Shown here piece by piece: positions 19,071 through 27,511 of a stretch of 32,049 bases of DNA. The notes under the pieces are model-generated. The model ran no database searches. It saw nothing but the letters and a program-made list of their open reading frames with translations, and was not told the origin of the DNA. Each line of letters begins with the position of its first letter. The first letter of the stretch is position 1. The position numbers were made by a program, and so were the translations under genes. Origin of the DNA: a virus; the IMG/VR virus record IMGVR_UViG_3300048834_000280, positions 1-32,049 of that record. One strand, written 5' to 3'.

Positions 19071-21034
19071 TCTTGTGGCTCCGTAAAGAGTTGCGGGACA
19101 CCGGCAGTGACGGCGGAAAGGGTGAGGCGTGGCGTGGGCAAGGCTGCGATCTTTTCCAGTCGAGCAATCACGTTGGGATCTTGCAGTACCTTAATCGTTG
19201 CGTTATCGCGGAAGTTGCCCCAGACTGCTCCCGACACTCGGGCCATAACGCCGGTTTGCTGCGCCCCGGTGCCAAAGGCACCCCGGACGGCTTCTTGAGG
19301 AATTCCCAGCGCTGCCCCGGAGCCACCGCCAGTCGTGACCGGCTTCGAGGCGTTCGCCACAACATCGAGAATGCGGCGGAAGCCTTCCTGCGCCTCCGGT
19401 CGGCCGGGAAGTAGGATATCCAGGGACTCCTTAAACACCTGTCCGGATGGCCCGCGGGTGAGGGCTTTCTTCAATTCCGACCCCTCATTTCCCGGAGGCA
19501 GATTGCCCCGAGGCATCGAAACCTTCTCGATCGCCCGATCGAGCTGCCGCTGCAGAACCTCTTGCGCTAGCCGCGGATTCTCCCGTGCCAGGGTCCGAAG
19601 AACCTCCGGCCGCTTCTCCACTGCTGCGAGGGCAGCCTCGGTCCCGGTAGATGTACGTGCCTGGCGCAGCACCTCGTTAAAGGGAGTCGGCAGATCCTGT
19701 CGCAGTTCCGCCTGCACTCGAGGGGCCGACCCCAACGCAGGAGCGTGCTTACTCACCAACGCCTCCAATGGTTTCACCGTGTCCGAGACTACCCGACGGG
19801 CATGGTTAGCCGCCTGCGGATATTCCGAGTATGCCGTCAGGTTCTGCTTCACCGACTGGAGGGCCTCCGCCAGTAGCTTCGGATTTGTCTCCCCAACCGC
19901 AGTCGCTTGGAGCAGATGCTGCTGTGCCTGCCGGAGAGCTTGTACTACTGCCTGATTCGCCCGATTGTCGTAGATCGCCTGATCCATGCCAAGCTCAATC
20001 CGTTCCCGAACCTCGGGCTTCAACGTCCAGGCTTTCCCCAGGGGATCGTTGTACAGCGGCTTCGTCGCCTCATTGATCGCCTTCGGGGCCCTGGCCGCCT
20101 CCGCGTCCATGAGCTTTTGGATCGCCGCTGCCATATCGTCATCCGGCCGAGGCGTCTGACCTCCCATAGTCCGCAGGCGCTCGATCAGCACCTGCGACTG
20201 CTTCGGGATCTGGGCAGCGTCCGTCCGGAATTTATCCGCCCCAGACGCACGGCTGCGAAGCATTGCCCCCTGCAGCTCCTGCAGCCCCGGCGCTTCTACC
20301 TGCATCGACTGGCTCGGCAGAGGGCTAATCCCCTCCGCGCGCATCTGGGCATCGGCAGCTCGGGCCGTGCGGAAATCGTCCCCGGACAGGCCCTCCGTCG
20401 CTCGGCGCAGTGGGCCCTTGGCCAACACTTCGTTCTTCGACAGCCCGATGTTCCCAGCGATTTTCCCGCCTGCATAGCCCGCCGTGAGGGCCGCGAGCAA
20501 TTGGGCAATCGGGTGGCCGCCGGCCTCACGCACGGCTTCGGATGCCCCGCCGCCGGCCGCTCCGGCCACAGCTTGGGGGACGATGGCGGCGGTTTTCCCC
20601 GCCAATAATGGCCCGGTTATAGCCCCCTCAAATGCCGCCTTGCCAATCGACGGCGAGATAGGCTCTCCGGCCAGTTGATCCGTGAACCGATCGACCATTG
20701 GGGTCAGATGGGGAAAATCAGGTACTGGCACCCGACCAGCTCGCCCCATCGCCTTCACACCCTCCCCGCCCAAGTCAAGCAGCCCCGCTACTCCTCGCGC
20801 CGGAGCCATCGCTCCAATAGCTGCAACAGCTCGGACGTTCGGCACTCGCCCGCCCGATCCATCTCCAGTCGGCGCTCCTGCCGCACCTGCCGGCGCAACA
20901 GCACGCGGGCGAGCAGCTTCGGCCCCCTCCCGTGCACGCTCGTATTGAGTCTTGAGCAGCTCGATTGTTTCGACATCTTGCGGGTCCGTCGCAAAGATGG
21001 CTTCTTGAATTCGGCGCAGGGTTTCGTCAGACAT
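19067..21034 (-). CDS. Large internal virion (ejection) protein candidate (655 aa)
   Basis: The ATG at 21034 follows AAGGGGA and overlaps the previous stop (TGATG). The product is Ala/Arg/Gln-rich and largely helical. Residues about 130-200 form a Gly/Ala-rich hydrophobic stretch (GPLLAGKTAAIVPQAVAGAAGGGAS, ALTAGYAGGKIAGNIGL), as in ejection proteins that cross the cell envelope. The rest has many charged helices. The position, between two other candidate internal proteins and the tail fibre, supports the call. No enzyme motif is visible. Confidence 0.6.
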   Translation of the reverse strand: MSDETLRRIQEAIFATDPQDVETIELLKTQYERAREGAEAARPRAVAPAGAAGAPTGDGSGGRVPNVRAVAAIGAMAPARGVAGLLDLGGEGVKAMGRAGRVPVPDFPHLTPMVDRFTDQLAGEPISPSIGKAAFEGAITGPLLAGKTAAIVPQAVAGAAGGGASEAVREAGGHPIAQLLAALTAGYAGGKIAGNIGLSKNEVLAKGPLRRATEGLSGDDFRTARAADAQMRAEGISPLPSQSMQVEAPGLQELQGAMLRSRASGADKFRTDAAQIPKQSQVLIERLRTMGGQTPRPDDDMAAAIQKLMDAEAARAPKAINEATKPLYNDPLGKAWTLKPEVRERIELGMDQAIYDNRANQAVVQALRQAQQHLLQATAVGETNPKLLAEALQSVKQNLTAYSEYPQAANHARRVVSDTVKPLEALVSKHAPALGSAPRVQAELRQDLPTPFNEVLRQARTSTGTEAALAAVEKRPEVLRTLARENPRLAQEVLQRQLDRAIEKVSMPRGNLPPGNEGSELKKALTRGPSGQVFKESLDILLPGRPEAQEGFRRILDVVANASKPVTTGGGSGAALGIPQEAVRGAFGTGAQQTGVMARVSGAVWGNFRDNATIKVLQDPNVIARLEKIAALPTPRLTLSAVTAGVPQLFTEPQE

Positions 21035-22470
21035 CACTTCCCCTTAGCCGGCGGGATGTAGGGCAAGCCGAGTTCCTCCATCCGCTTCTTGATCGCGGAT
21101 TCGTCGGTGGGCTTTTTCCCCTTGGCATAGTCAGCATTATATTGCTTGACCTCATTCACCGTATCGGGATAGTTCTTTCCCGTGATACCCGCTTCGTATG
21201 AAGCTGCTGCCTCCGGCGTGGAAAACTTCAGTTTCGGTTGATACCACGGCACCGTGTACAGTTCGCGAGTGATTCCCTCGCCCAGCGTTTTGTCGATGTA
21301 AGGCGAGATTGATTCTGCCAGCTTGTTATGCTGGGCAATCCCCCGCTGGGCTGCCGCTGCCTGAATCGCGAGGATCTGTTCGATCGCCTTCGCATCCGTG
21401 GCGAGGTCGCCAGAGGCCTTCCCCATGAACAGTACGTCGGCGTTAGAGACACCCGTCCCGAGCTTACCAGAAAACTTGTTCACGACGTTCTCAGCGAGAG
21501 CCTTCTGCAGCACCGCGGTGGGTGTGTTCTCGGGGAACTGCACTCCCGTCAGCATCGTGGCGGCGGTGCGCAGGTTCTGCAGCCATTCCGCCCCGAAGCC
21601 AGTGGTCGCACCGGCCTGGAGGGCCGTTAACGCTTGCTCTGTCGCCCGAAGGGTGTCCACCTGCTTCAGGGCCGTTTCTTGCCCTTCCTCCAGTTTCGCA
21701 ATCCGACCCTTGAGTACCTCGTTTCCAGGCATGTTCTGCACATTCGTCGTCATGCGGGGAGCCGTATCCACCGAACTCTGCTTGCCCGAGGCGAACTGGT
21801 TCACCACGGTGCCGGAGGGCAGGGTAGCCTGCACCACCCGCGTCGAAGGCACTACCGAGGGATCTTTCCCCTCCGTCGTGTCGATCAACGCCCCTTCCAG
21901 CGGCACCATATCCCGCTTCGGCGCAAGCTGCCCTATGGACTGCTGCCCCGACTGGATCGTTTGTTGGATCGAGGGGAAGGAGGCCCGCTTGGCCAGTTCT
22001 TCAAACTGCTTCTGATAAAGTTCCTGCGCTAACTTCGCTTTCCCGGCGACCTCGGGATAGGGACTATCAACAAACCCTTTATACGCCTGCGGATCGCCCG
22101 GCACCCGTCCAGTCAACGGCCGTCCGTCTTCCGTCGGGCCTTCCAGATTCACCGTCTCCCCCGACTCCGCCGTTCGATACTTCCGCAGTTCCTTCACCAT
22201 CTCCTCATTGTACCGGCCTTCCAGATCCGCCGCCTTCTTCCGGTTGATTTCAACCTTCTCCCGGTTCATGTTGGCTGCGATCGCACTCCCAAGGCCCCCG
22301 AGGTCAGGCGTGAAGACATTGCTCGAGCGAATCCCCGGACGCGAGTACCCAGCCTGCGATTGTTGTTGCAGTGCCTGCAGAAGCAATGCTTGCTCCATCG
22401 CGAGATCAGCCCGTTCGCTCGCATAGGGCACCCCTGGGGAGTTAAAGTTAGCGACTTTAGGCCCGGCCAT
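21034..22470 (-). CDS. Internal virion/ejection protein candidate (478 aa)
   Basis: GGAG lies nine bases before the ATG. The product begins with a Gln-rich helical part (MEQALLLQALQQQSQAGYS), has a beta-like middle (STRVVQATLPSGTVVNQFASG) and a long helical region with a likely coiled coil around 255-285 (LKGRIAKLEEGQETALKQVDTL). The later block LQNLRTAATMLTGVQFPENTP is familiar from podovirus internal or tail-associated proteins. It ends with a basic acidic-mixed tail. Role inferred from context. Confidence 0.55.
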   Translation of the reverse strand: MAGPKVANFNSPGVPYASERADLAMEQALLLQALQQQSQAGYSRPGIRSSNVFTPDLGGLGSAIAANMNREKVEINRKKAADLEGRYNEEMVKELRKYRTAESGETVNLEGPTEDGRPLTGRVPGDPQAYKGFVDSPYPEVAGKAKLAQELYQKQFEELAKRASFPSIQQTIQSGQQSIGQLAPKRDMVPLEGALIDTTEGKDPSVVPSTRVVQATLPSGTVVNQFASGKQSSVDTAPRMTTNVQNMPGNEVLKGRIAKLEEGQETALKQVDTLRATEQALTALQAGATTGFGAEWLQNLRTAATMLTGVQFPENTPTAVLQKALAENVVNKFSGKLGTGVSNADVLFMGKASGDLATDAKAIEQILAIQAAAAQRGIAQHNKLAESISPYIDKTLGEGITRELYTVPWYQPKLKFSTPEAAASYEAGITGKNYPDTVNEVKQYNADYAKGKKPTDESAIKKRMEELGLPYIPPAKGK

Positions 22471-22471
22471 G

Positions 22472-23380
22472 TTAGCGCGCTCCGTAGATCGAAGAGCCGA
22501 AGTTCAGCAGAGATTGCAGCCCTTGGTTGCCCGCATTGTAGCGATCCAGGCCAGCTCCATACTGCGCCTGTGCCCCTGCGAAGGTCGGAGCCGGCTGTGC
22601 ATTCGTCATGCCGTAGGGCTGGAACTGGGGCAATGTCGGAGCATTTCCCGTGCGGAAAGCATTGAATTCCGCCAAGGGTTGCTGGCGGGCCAGCAGACTC
22701 TCCTGGATCGACTGCCCCCGGGTTTGATTGTTGAACCCGCCCAAGCTAAGGTCCAACTGTCCGAGACGGGATTGCTCCTGGCCCTGGGCCAGCGTGGCCC
22801 GTTGAGCCAGATCATTTAGATCCTGCCCTTGCTGTTGCCGGAGCTGTTGAAGCGAGTGGTCATACGCTTCCGAGCCGGGTACAAGCCCTTGATTCTTCAG
22901 CTGCGTATCCAGCCCTGCGACATCCCGCTCCATCTGCGGTTGGCGGAGTGCCACTTCCCGCTGATACAGGGCATCTCCGACCGCCTTTGCCCCACCGGCG
23001 TAGGTACTCGCGTCGCCCAGCTTCGTCGGATCGCCGAACTGGCCCAGGTTAAAAGGCTGCCCAACCGAGTTGGCCACCCCTTGCTGCAGTCCCTGCGCAA
23101 TCTGCTGTGAGGAGATCTGGTTCCCCGACTCCAGGTTGTACAGCTGCTGCTGCTCCGGCGACAGCGTGATCGCCCGCGAGTAGTCAAACCCCCCAGGCGT
23201 TTTTGAATTCGGGGTCGTTGTGTACTTAACATTCCCGTAGGGAGTCGTCTCATTCAGCCGGTTCATCGCGGCATTCAGCTTCGCCGCTTCGATGTTCGCC
23301 TCTCCCTGGGCCGTCGCTGCTTTCGCGTAATCGGGCGGCGCAGGTGGCTCTCCAAAAAGCAGTTTGCTTATGAAGCTCAT
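22472..23380 (-). CDS. Virion-associated protein (302 aa)
   Basis: GGAG lies eight bases before the ATG. The start MSFISKLLFGEPPAPPDYA followed by AKAATAQGEANIEAAKLNAA is shared by many podovirus proteins that sit between tail and ejection genes. The middle is rich in Gln, Leu and Gly (QQQGQDLNDLAQRATLAQGQEQS), and the end is Gln/Gly/Tyr-rich. It is probably a small internal virion or assembly protein. No catalytic residues are seen. Confidence 0.65.
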   Translation of the reverse strand: MSFISKLLFGEPPAPPDYAKAATAQGEANIEAAKLNAAMNRLNETTPYGNVKYTTTPNSKTPGGFDYSRAITLSPEQQQLYNLESGNQISSQQIAQGLQQGVANSVGQPFNLGQFGDPTKLGDASTYAGGAKAVGDALYQREVALRQPQMERDVAGLDTQLKNQGLVPGSEAYDHSLQQLRQQQGQDLNDLAQRATLAQGQEQSRLGQLDLSLGGFNNQTRGQSIQESLLARQQPLAEFNAFRTGNAPTLPQFQPYGMTNAQPAPTFAGAQAQYGAGLDRYNAGNQGLQSLLNFGSSIYGAR

Positions 23381-23756
23381 AGGTCAATCTCCAGAAAGCG
23401 CCAGATTGCGTTTGAACAAATCCGAGCATTTGGCCCAGTCGGATCGCCCGCCGATTCTGCGGTGTAACAAAGGCATACAGAAATTCGCACTTCAAATCCT
23501 CAAAAGCCCATCGGAGGGCCTCTCGGAGAAGTGCTCGGGGGAAGAACCCATCTCCGGCGGCGACGTGAAAAACAGCTCCAACGCCGTTCCAATCGCCGAG
23601 GCCCACTACTGCGCGGACCCTTCCTTCGGACCGCCAGCCGACCCACGTTGCGTGAGGGGTGAGTCCGCTTCTATGAGCATAGAAGGAGAGGAGTTGGACC
23701 TGATGGTCCCATTGAATATTCGGGGGAAGATTAGCCGGTCTTTTCACGGCTGTCAA
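23250..23756 (-). CDS. GNAT-like acetyltransferase (168 aa)
   Basis: The frame begins with TTG at 23756, or with GTG at 23747 (AGGG nine bases upstream). Residues about 40-125 have a GNAT look: beta strands, then FVTPQNRRAIRLGQMLGFVQTQSGAFWRL, the usual alpha4-beta7 end. Such genes are common among virion genes of podoviruses and may modify virion or host proteins. The last 43 residues overlap the next gene by 131 bases and look out of phase; the shifted frame reads LEIDL and stops in an ATGA overlap with that gene, so a small frameshift in this copy is possible. Confidence 0.6.
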   Translation of the reverse strand: MTAVKRPANLPPNIQWDHQVQLLSFYAHRSGLTPHATWVGWRSEGRVRAVVGLGDWNGVGAVFHVAAGDGFFPRALLREALRWAFEDLKCEFLYAFVTPQNRRAIRLGQMLGFVQTQSGAFWRLTYELHKQTAFWRATCAARLRESSDGPGRGEHRSGEAECRDEPAE

Positions 23757-23758
23757 CC

Positions 23759-25312
23759 CTACAGCAGACCACCTGCCTGATAGCTGTAATCGAATGCGAT
23801 AAACCGCGTTACGAGGCCGATGGAGGAGCCTTGGATCACCTGAGAGCCGACATAGCCGAGGTTGTTGAGAGAGTACCAGTCTCGATACATCATGCTATAG
23901 CCGCCCCAGACAGCTTGGCCCCACAGGCCCACATCCCAGAAGGCCCCAACCAAAGGGGCAGCGCCGAGAAAGGCCGGATCGTAGTTCTGGTTGAAGTCGA
24001 CCAGGGTTGTCGTGCGGAAGTTGGGCTGCTGATCTGACTCCACAGTAGCCCGGCCGAGCATAAACTGCTTCTGCACTGTCGGGGAGCCGAAGTCAGAAAA
24101 AGCTGGAATGATTGTATAGCGAATCGGAGCGTCATCGTCCAGTCCGCCAGTCCAGCTGTTGGCGACCTGTTCTGCCTGACCGTGGTATAGGGTTTCCCCC
24201 AGCACCGCCCACGTAATCGCAGGAGCTACAAGGAATCGACTCCAAGCCCCCGTAATCGTGGACATGACATACTGGTAGCGGTAGCCCACTTCCCCCGCCG
24301 GCACTTGGATCAAGAGGAAGTTCTGTGCAAAGTAGACGTGGACTTCCCACCCCTGCACGGAGCCGTATTGGGCAATCTCTTGCGCTAACAAGCTTTGAAT
24401 CCTGTCGGAATAGAACTCGTTCTTCCGAACAGTTCCTCCAGCGAGGTACTTAGTTAACGGTACCAGTCCGTCCGTCGTGAGCAAGAGCACATCACCGCCG
24501 AACTGGGCATAATAGCGCTGACCCACCGGTGCCCCGACAAAGAACACGCCGACGAGAGCGAAAGTGCTCGCAGATGCTGGGTCGGAGCCCTTATAGACCG
24601 CTACTTCTCCTTCCGAGGACACGGCAAGGAAGTAGTCATCCAGCCCCTCCCCGCCATCGACTGTCCAGTTGATGATCGAGCGCAAATACCCACCACGACG
24701 GAAGATACTCGAAAAGGGAAACTCCGTCGCGGCCCCGGCGATGGCATCAGTCGGAAGATACCATGCTGAAGTCGAGTTTCGCTCGACAAACCAGACCCGC
24801 CGCTTCCACACCGCAACGTGGGAAAGAGCGCTAATGGAAACACCCGTTACGCTAAGGTCTGCCCAGGTCGTTCCATTAAAAATCTGCCCATTATCCACCC
24901 CATTCACACATATGAGGAAGTTGCCAGCAAGGTTCGACACTTGCGTATGGGCAAAGTAGGCCGAGGATAAGCCCGTCACGGAAGCCGCGGGAAGCGCGCC
25001 AGAAGCCGTCGCGTTGTAGATAGCTCCGTCGGCCCCGGCGAAGAGAATCTGACTCCCATCAGCTGCGGTGTAGGGCATTAAGGTCTCAACCGCATCCCCG
25101 AAGCCTGTCGCAGTCGGTTGCCAGCCTGCCCGAACTTCGAGATACCCAGGCCGACAAATGACTTCATCCAGTCGCAGCGCGTCCGTCGCCTTCATCGTGG
25201 CGAGGGAATCCTTGTAATTCAGTCCCCGTACCGGGGCTGGCACCGAAGCGGTTTTAATCACCGCCTGGGTGTTAGCCCTCGGGCGCGGCTTCCGCTTTGA
25301 CAGCAGCGTCAT
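23759..25312 (-). CDS. Tail nozzle/stabilisation protein candidate (517 aa)
   Basis: The ATG overlaps the previous stop (ATGA). The product is beta-rich with repeated strands and turns, a start (PVRGLNYKDSLATMKATDAL) seen in many podovirus tail tube or needle proteins, and many Gly/Trp/Tyr residues near the end (AFWDVGLWGQAVWGGYSMMYR). It lies directly after the connector gene, as T7 gp12-like or P22 gp10-like proteins do. It is probably the second tail protein that closes or extends the tail. Confidence 0.7.
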   Translation of the reverse strand: MTLLSKRKPRPRANTQAVIKTASVPAPVRGLNYKDSLATMKATDALRLDEVICRPGYLEVRAGWQPTATGFGDAVETLMPYTAADGSQILFAGADGAIYNATASGALPAASVTGLSSAYFAHTQVSNLAGNFLICVNGVDNGQIFNGTTWADLSVTGVSISALSHVAVWKRRVWFVERNSTSAWYLPTDAIAGAATEFPFSSIFRRGGYLRSIINWTVDGGEGLDDYFLAVSSEGEVAVYKGSDPASASTFALVGVFFVGAPVGQRYYAQFGGDVLLLTTDGLVPLTKYLAGGTVRKNEFYSDRIQSLLAQEIAQYGSVQGWEVHVYFAQNFLLIQVPAGEVGYRYQYVMSTITGAWSRFLVAPAITWAVLGETLYHGQAEQVANSWTGGLDDDAPIRYTIIPAFSDFGSPTVQKQFMLGRATVESDQQPNFRTTTLVDFNQNYDPAFLGAAPLVGAFWDVGLWGQAVWGGYSMMYRDWYSLNNLGYVGSQVIQGSSIGLVTRFIAFDYSYQAGGLL

Positions 25313-26049
25313 TGTCCGTACCCCGTTTCAGGGATGTTGTACTCCGACAGGAAGATTGAACGAGAAGTGGGCGTTAGGCTCAGCACCGGGGCTGCATTGG
25401 CATTCGCCCAAGCCGCTTCGAGCATGTCGGAGAAGTTACGGAAGCTCTTCGACGAGTCAAGCCCCTTAGCCTCTTGGAAGGCGAGCTTGGTTCCTTCGAT
25501 GAAAAGGCGCTCGTCCAACAAGACGTAGTCCGAGTCGGTGGTAATTCGTGCCTTTCCCACATCGGCCACCGAGCCATTGACTCCCAGCACCCAGTCGGAG
25601 GATAGATATTCCTGCACCACTTCGATCCCTGCAGAAGGGGCTGGATGTAGATTAAACTGCCGGTTGAAGAAACGGAACCGATACTGCGGAGCCGCCACCC
25701 CAATCCCTGACTTCAAGATCTGCCATTCTGTCGGAGTTTTTGGCCCGAGGAGAGGCCACTGGCTCGAACGATCCCAGGTAGTCCCATTAAGGGGCACCGA
25801 CCAGTCTTCTGGGAGATCGTAGGCGGCGTCTGTCGTAGTCGTGAATGTCCATTCCTTCCGCAGATCGGGCCACAGGGGGAACTTCGCCAACGACTCTCCC
25901 AGGGCATTCATGAGGTAGAGTAGCTGCACCGTGCTCTGATCTGTCGATAGAATCGACGGAGACAGCGGCAACCCGATCTCCCCCTGCACAGCGTTGAGGA
26001 GCTGATTCGCTTGCCGTTGGCGCGTAGTGGAGAGGTTGATCGAGGTCAT
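25309..26049 (-). CDS. Head-tail adaptor/tail tube protein candidate (246 aa)
   Basis: AAGG lies eight bases before the ATG. The product has an N-terminal helical part (STTRQRQANQLLNAVQGEIGLP) followed by a beta-rich middle (YDLPEDWSVPLNGTTWDR) and a C-terminal helix (LFIEGTKLAFQEAKGLDSS), the layout of T7 gp11-like or P22 gp4-like adaptors that bind beneath the portal. It is followed by the nozzle gene. Fold assignment rests on pattern and position. Confidence 0.7.
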   Translation of the reverse strand: MTSINLSTTRQRQANQLLNAVQGEIGLPLSPSILSTDQSTVQLLYLMNALGESLAKFPLWPDLRKEWTFTTTTDAAYDLPEDWSVPLNGTTWDRSSQWPLLGPKTPTEWQILKSGIGVAAPQYRFRFFNRQFNLHPAPSAGIEVVQEYLSSDWVLGVNGSVADVGKARITTDSDYVLLDERLFIEGTKLAFQEAKGLDSSKSFRNFSDMLEAAWANANAAPVLSLTPTSRSIFLSEYNIPETGYGQ

Positions 26050-26052
26050 GTG

Positions 26053-26673
26053 CTATGCCTTGAGCTGCGCGGCCGTGGTAACGGCGACGGTGGACTTGGC
26101 AGCAGCAGCCGCTGCCGCAAGATCGCTCTTCTGTCGCAGTTCTACCAGCTCACGCTGGAGGGCCCGCACCTGTTCAGACAGTTGCTCGTTCGAGGCAGCG
26201 CGGTCGAGGAACCGGATAGCCCGCTGCTTCAACTCCTGTCCGCCGGTGCCAAGGAGTTGCACCGTGTTATCGGGCATGTTCGACAGCTGCTCCACCGTCT
26301 CGATCTTCAATGCGCGGAGTTCCAACACCTGCGACGCGGTGATGGTGGGAAGTTGATCCAGCGGGGTGCCGAATTGCAAGGTTTCGCCCTTCTCCATGAA
26401 GGCAAGGAACTGCCGACGGAATCTCGCCCGATCGGCTTCGGTGGCCCTCCGCTCGATGATGTTGAGGCGGTTCGCCGGCATCAGGATGCGAATGTAAACA
26501 TGCTCGTCGAAGATCTTCCGGCCCGCGTCTTTCGACTTGAAGGTGTTCAACTCCGCATGCTTGTAAAACTGCACATGGAGGGCTGCGTCGAGGGCGTGAT
26601 GCTGTTCGCGCGTCATCTCGCGCAGGCGGTCTTCTTCAAACTCGAAATCGGTGGAACTGATCGGGGTTGACAT
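26053..26673 (-). CDS. Virion or morphogenesis protein, unknown role (206 aa)
   Basis: GGAG lies seven bases before the ATG, right after the T run of the terminator-like structure at 26692-26737. The product is helical and charged, with a likely DNA/protein-binding middle (ITASQVLELRALKIETVEQLSNMPDNT) resembling a short helix-hairpin-helix-like repeat, and a coiled coil near the end (SEQVRALQRELVELRQKSDLA). Similar proteins occur between capsid and connector genes in podoviruses. Function unknown. Confidence 0.6.
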   Translation of the reverse strand: MSTPISSTDFEFEEDRLREMTREQHHALDAALHVQFYKHAELNTFKSKDAGRKIFDEHVYIRILMPANRLNIIERRATEADRARFRRQFLAFMEKGETLQFGTPLDQLPTITASQVLELRALKIETVEQLSNMPDNTVQLLGTGGQELKQRAIRFLDRAASNEQLSEQVRALQRELVELRQKSDLAAAAAAAKSTVAVTTAAQLKA

Positions 26674-26691
26674 CTGCTTTCTCCAAAAAGA

Positions 26692-26737
26692 AAGGGGAGC
26701 CGGATGTGGGCTCCCCTTCGGTTGACCCCCGAAGGGG
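26692..26737 (-). terminator. Terminator with competing upstream hairpin (attenuator-like)
   Basis: Read on the - strand, segment 1 is CCCCTTCGG (26737-26729), segment 2 CCGAAGGGGAGCC (26721-26709... with the last pairs) and segment 3 GGCTCCCCTT (26701-26692). Segment 2 can pair with 1 or with 3. The 2:3 stem is followed by TTCTTTTT, an intrinsic terminator. Segment 1 lies directly after the stop codon of the decoration gene. There is no room for a promoter between the T run and the ribosome binding site of the next gene. Confidence 0.7.
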
Positions 26738-27499
26738 TTAGACTGTGCCCATCACGGCCGGGTAGGCCAGCATGGCGGTCACGGTGGTGGATGGGTGGGC
26801 GAAAGTGCCGGTCACTGCGCCGGTGGCCGTCGAGACCACATCGACCTGGATGTAGCCACCTTCCGCCCCGCCGTTGCCACCCAGCATCTGGCCTTCGCCG
26901 ATCACGGTGATGACGGCGGACGAACCCACTCCGGTGCCGGTCACGGGCATGCCCACGTACAGGCCGTCGAAATTGGGCACCCAGATCTTGCCGGAGCCGT
27001 TGATGGTGCGGATGGCTTTGGTGCCGACCGTGGCGCCCTGAGCCGTGACCGACACGGCCCCGACCACTGCGTCGCCAGCCACCACTGCATCATCCAGCGC
27101 GCCCGGCGTAGCCGTAACGTGCAGGGGAGCATTGGCAGCCGTCGCGGCGGCGACGTTAACCGGGATCTGGCCACGCACACAGAACCACGACAGAGCTGAC
27201 GTGGACGTGTTGGCCGCCATCGAGACACCGATGATGCCGCGGATGGAAGCCACCGTTCGGGTCGTCGCGTAGCCGGCTCCGATGCGAACCGCATCGCGGG
27301 CTGCCAGGGATGCGACCCCGTAAGCCAGGATGAACTCGCACTCGCCGTACACTTCGTCGAATGCGATCAGGCGGGTGCCCGGACGCATCAGCGGAGGCGA
27401 CGTCTGGGTCGTGCCCAGGAACGTGGCCCAGTCGGTCGTGGTCAGCACCACGTTGGCCTGCGGGAGGCCCAGCCGGGGAGAACTGGTCTTGAAAGTCAT
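26738..27499 (-). CDS. Capsid decoration/head protein candidate (253 aa)
   Basis: AAGGAG precedes the ATG, twelve bases after the major capsid gene. The product is Ala/Val/Thr/Gly-rich and beta-like, with no Lys-rich or catalytic parts. Its N-terminal part has FDEVYGECEFILAYGVASLAARDAV, seen in many phage head proteins downstream of the capsid gene. It is probably a head fibre or decoration protein. The operon then reaches the terminator-like structure. Confidence 0.65.
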   Translation of the reverse strand: MTFKTSSPRLGLPQANVVLTTTDWATFLGTTQTSPPLMRPGTRLIAFDEVYGECEFILAYGVASLAARDAVRIGAGYATTRTVASIRGIIGVSMAANTSTSALSWFCVRGQIPVNVAAATAANAPLHVTATPGALDDAVVAGDAVVGAVSVTAQGATVGTKAIRTINGSGKIWVPNFDGLYVGMPVTGTGVGSSAVITVIGEGQMLGGNGGAEGGYIQVDVVSTATGAVTGTFAHPSTTVTAMLAYPAVMGTV

Positions 27500-27511
27500 G
27501 GTGGGCTCTCC

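Noticed and set aside
19335-19955. Long + strand open frames across the late region (for example 19335-19955, 27644-28381)
   Set aside because: They are antisense shadows of well-supported - strand virion genes, with Arg/Ser/Cys-rich compositions and no ribosome binding sites.
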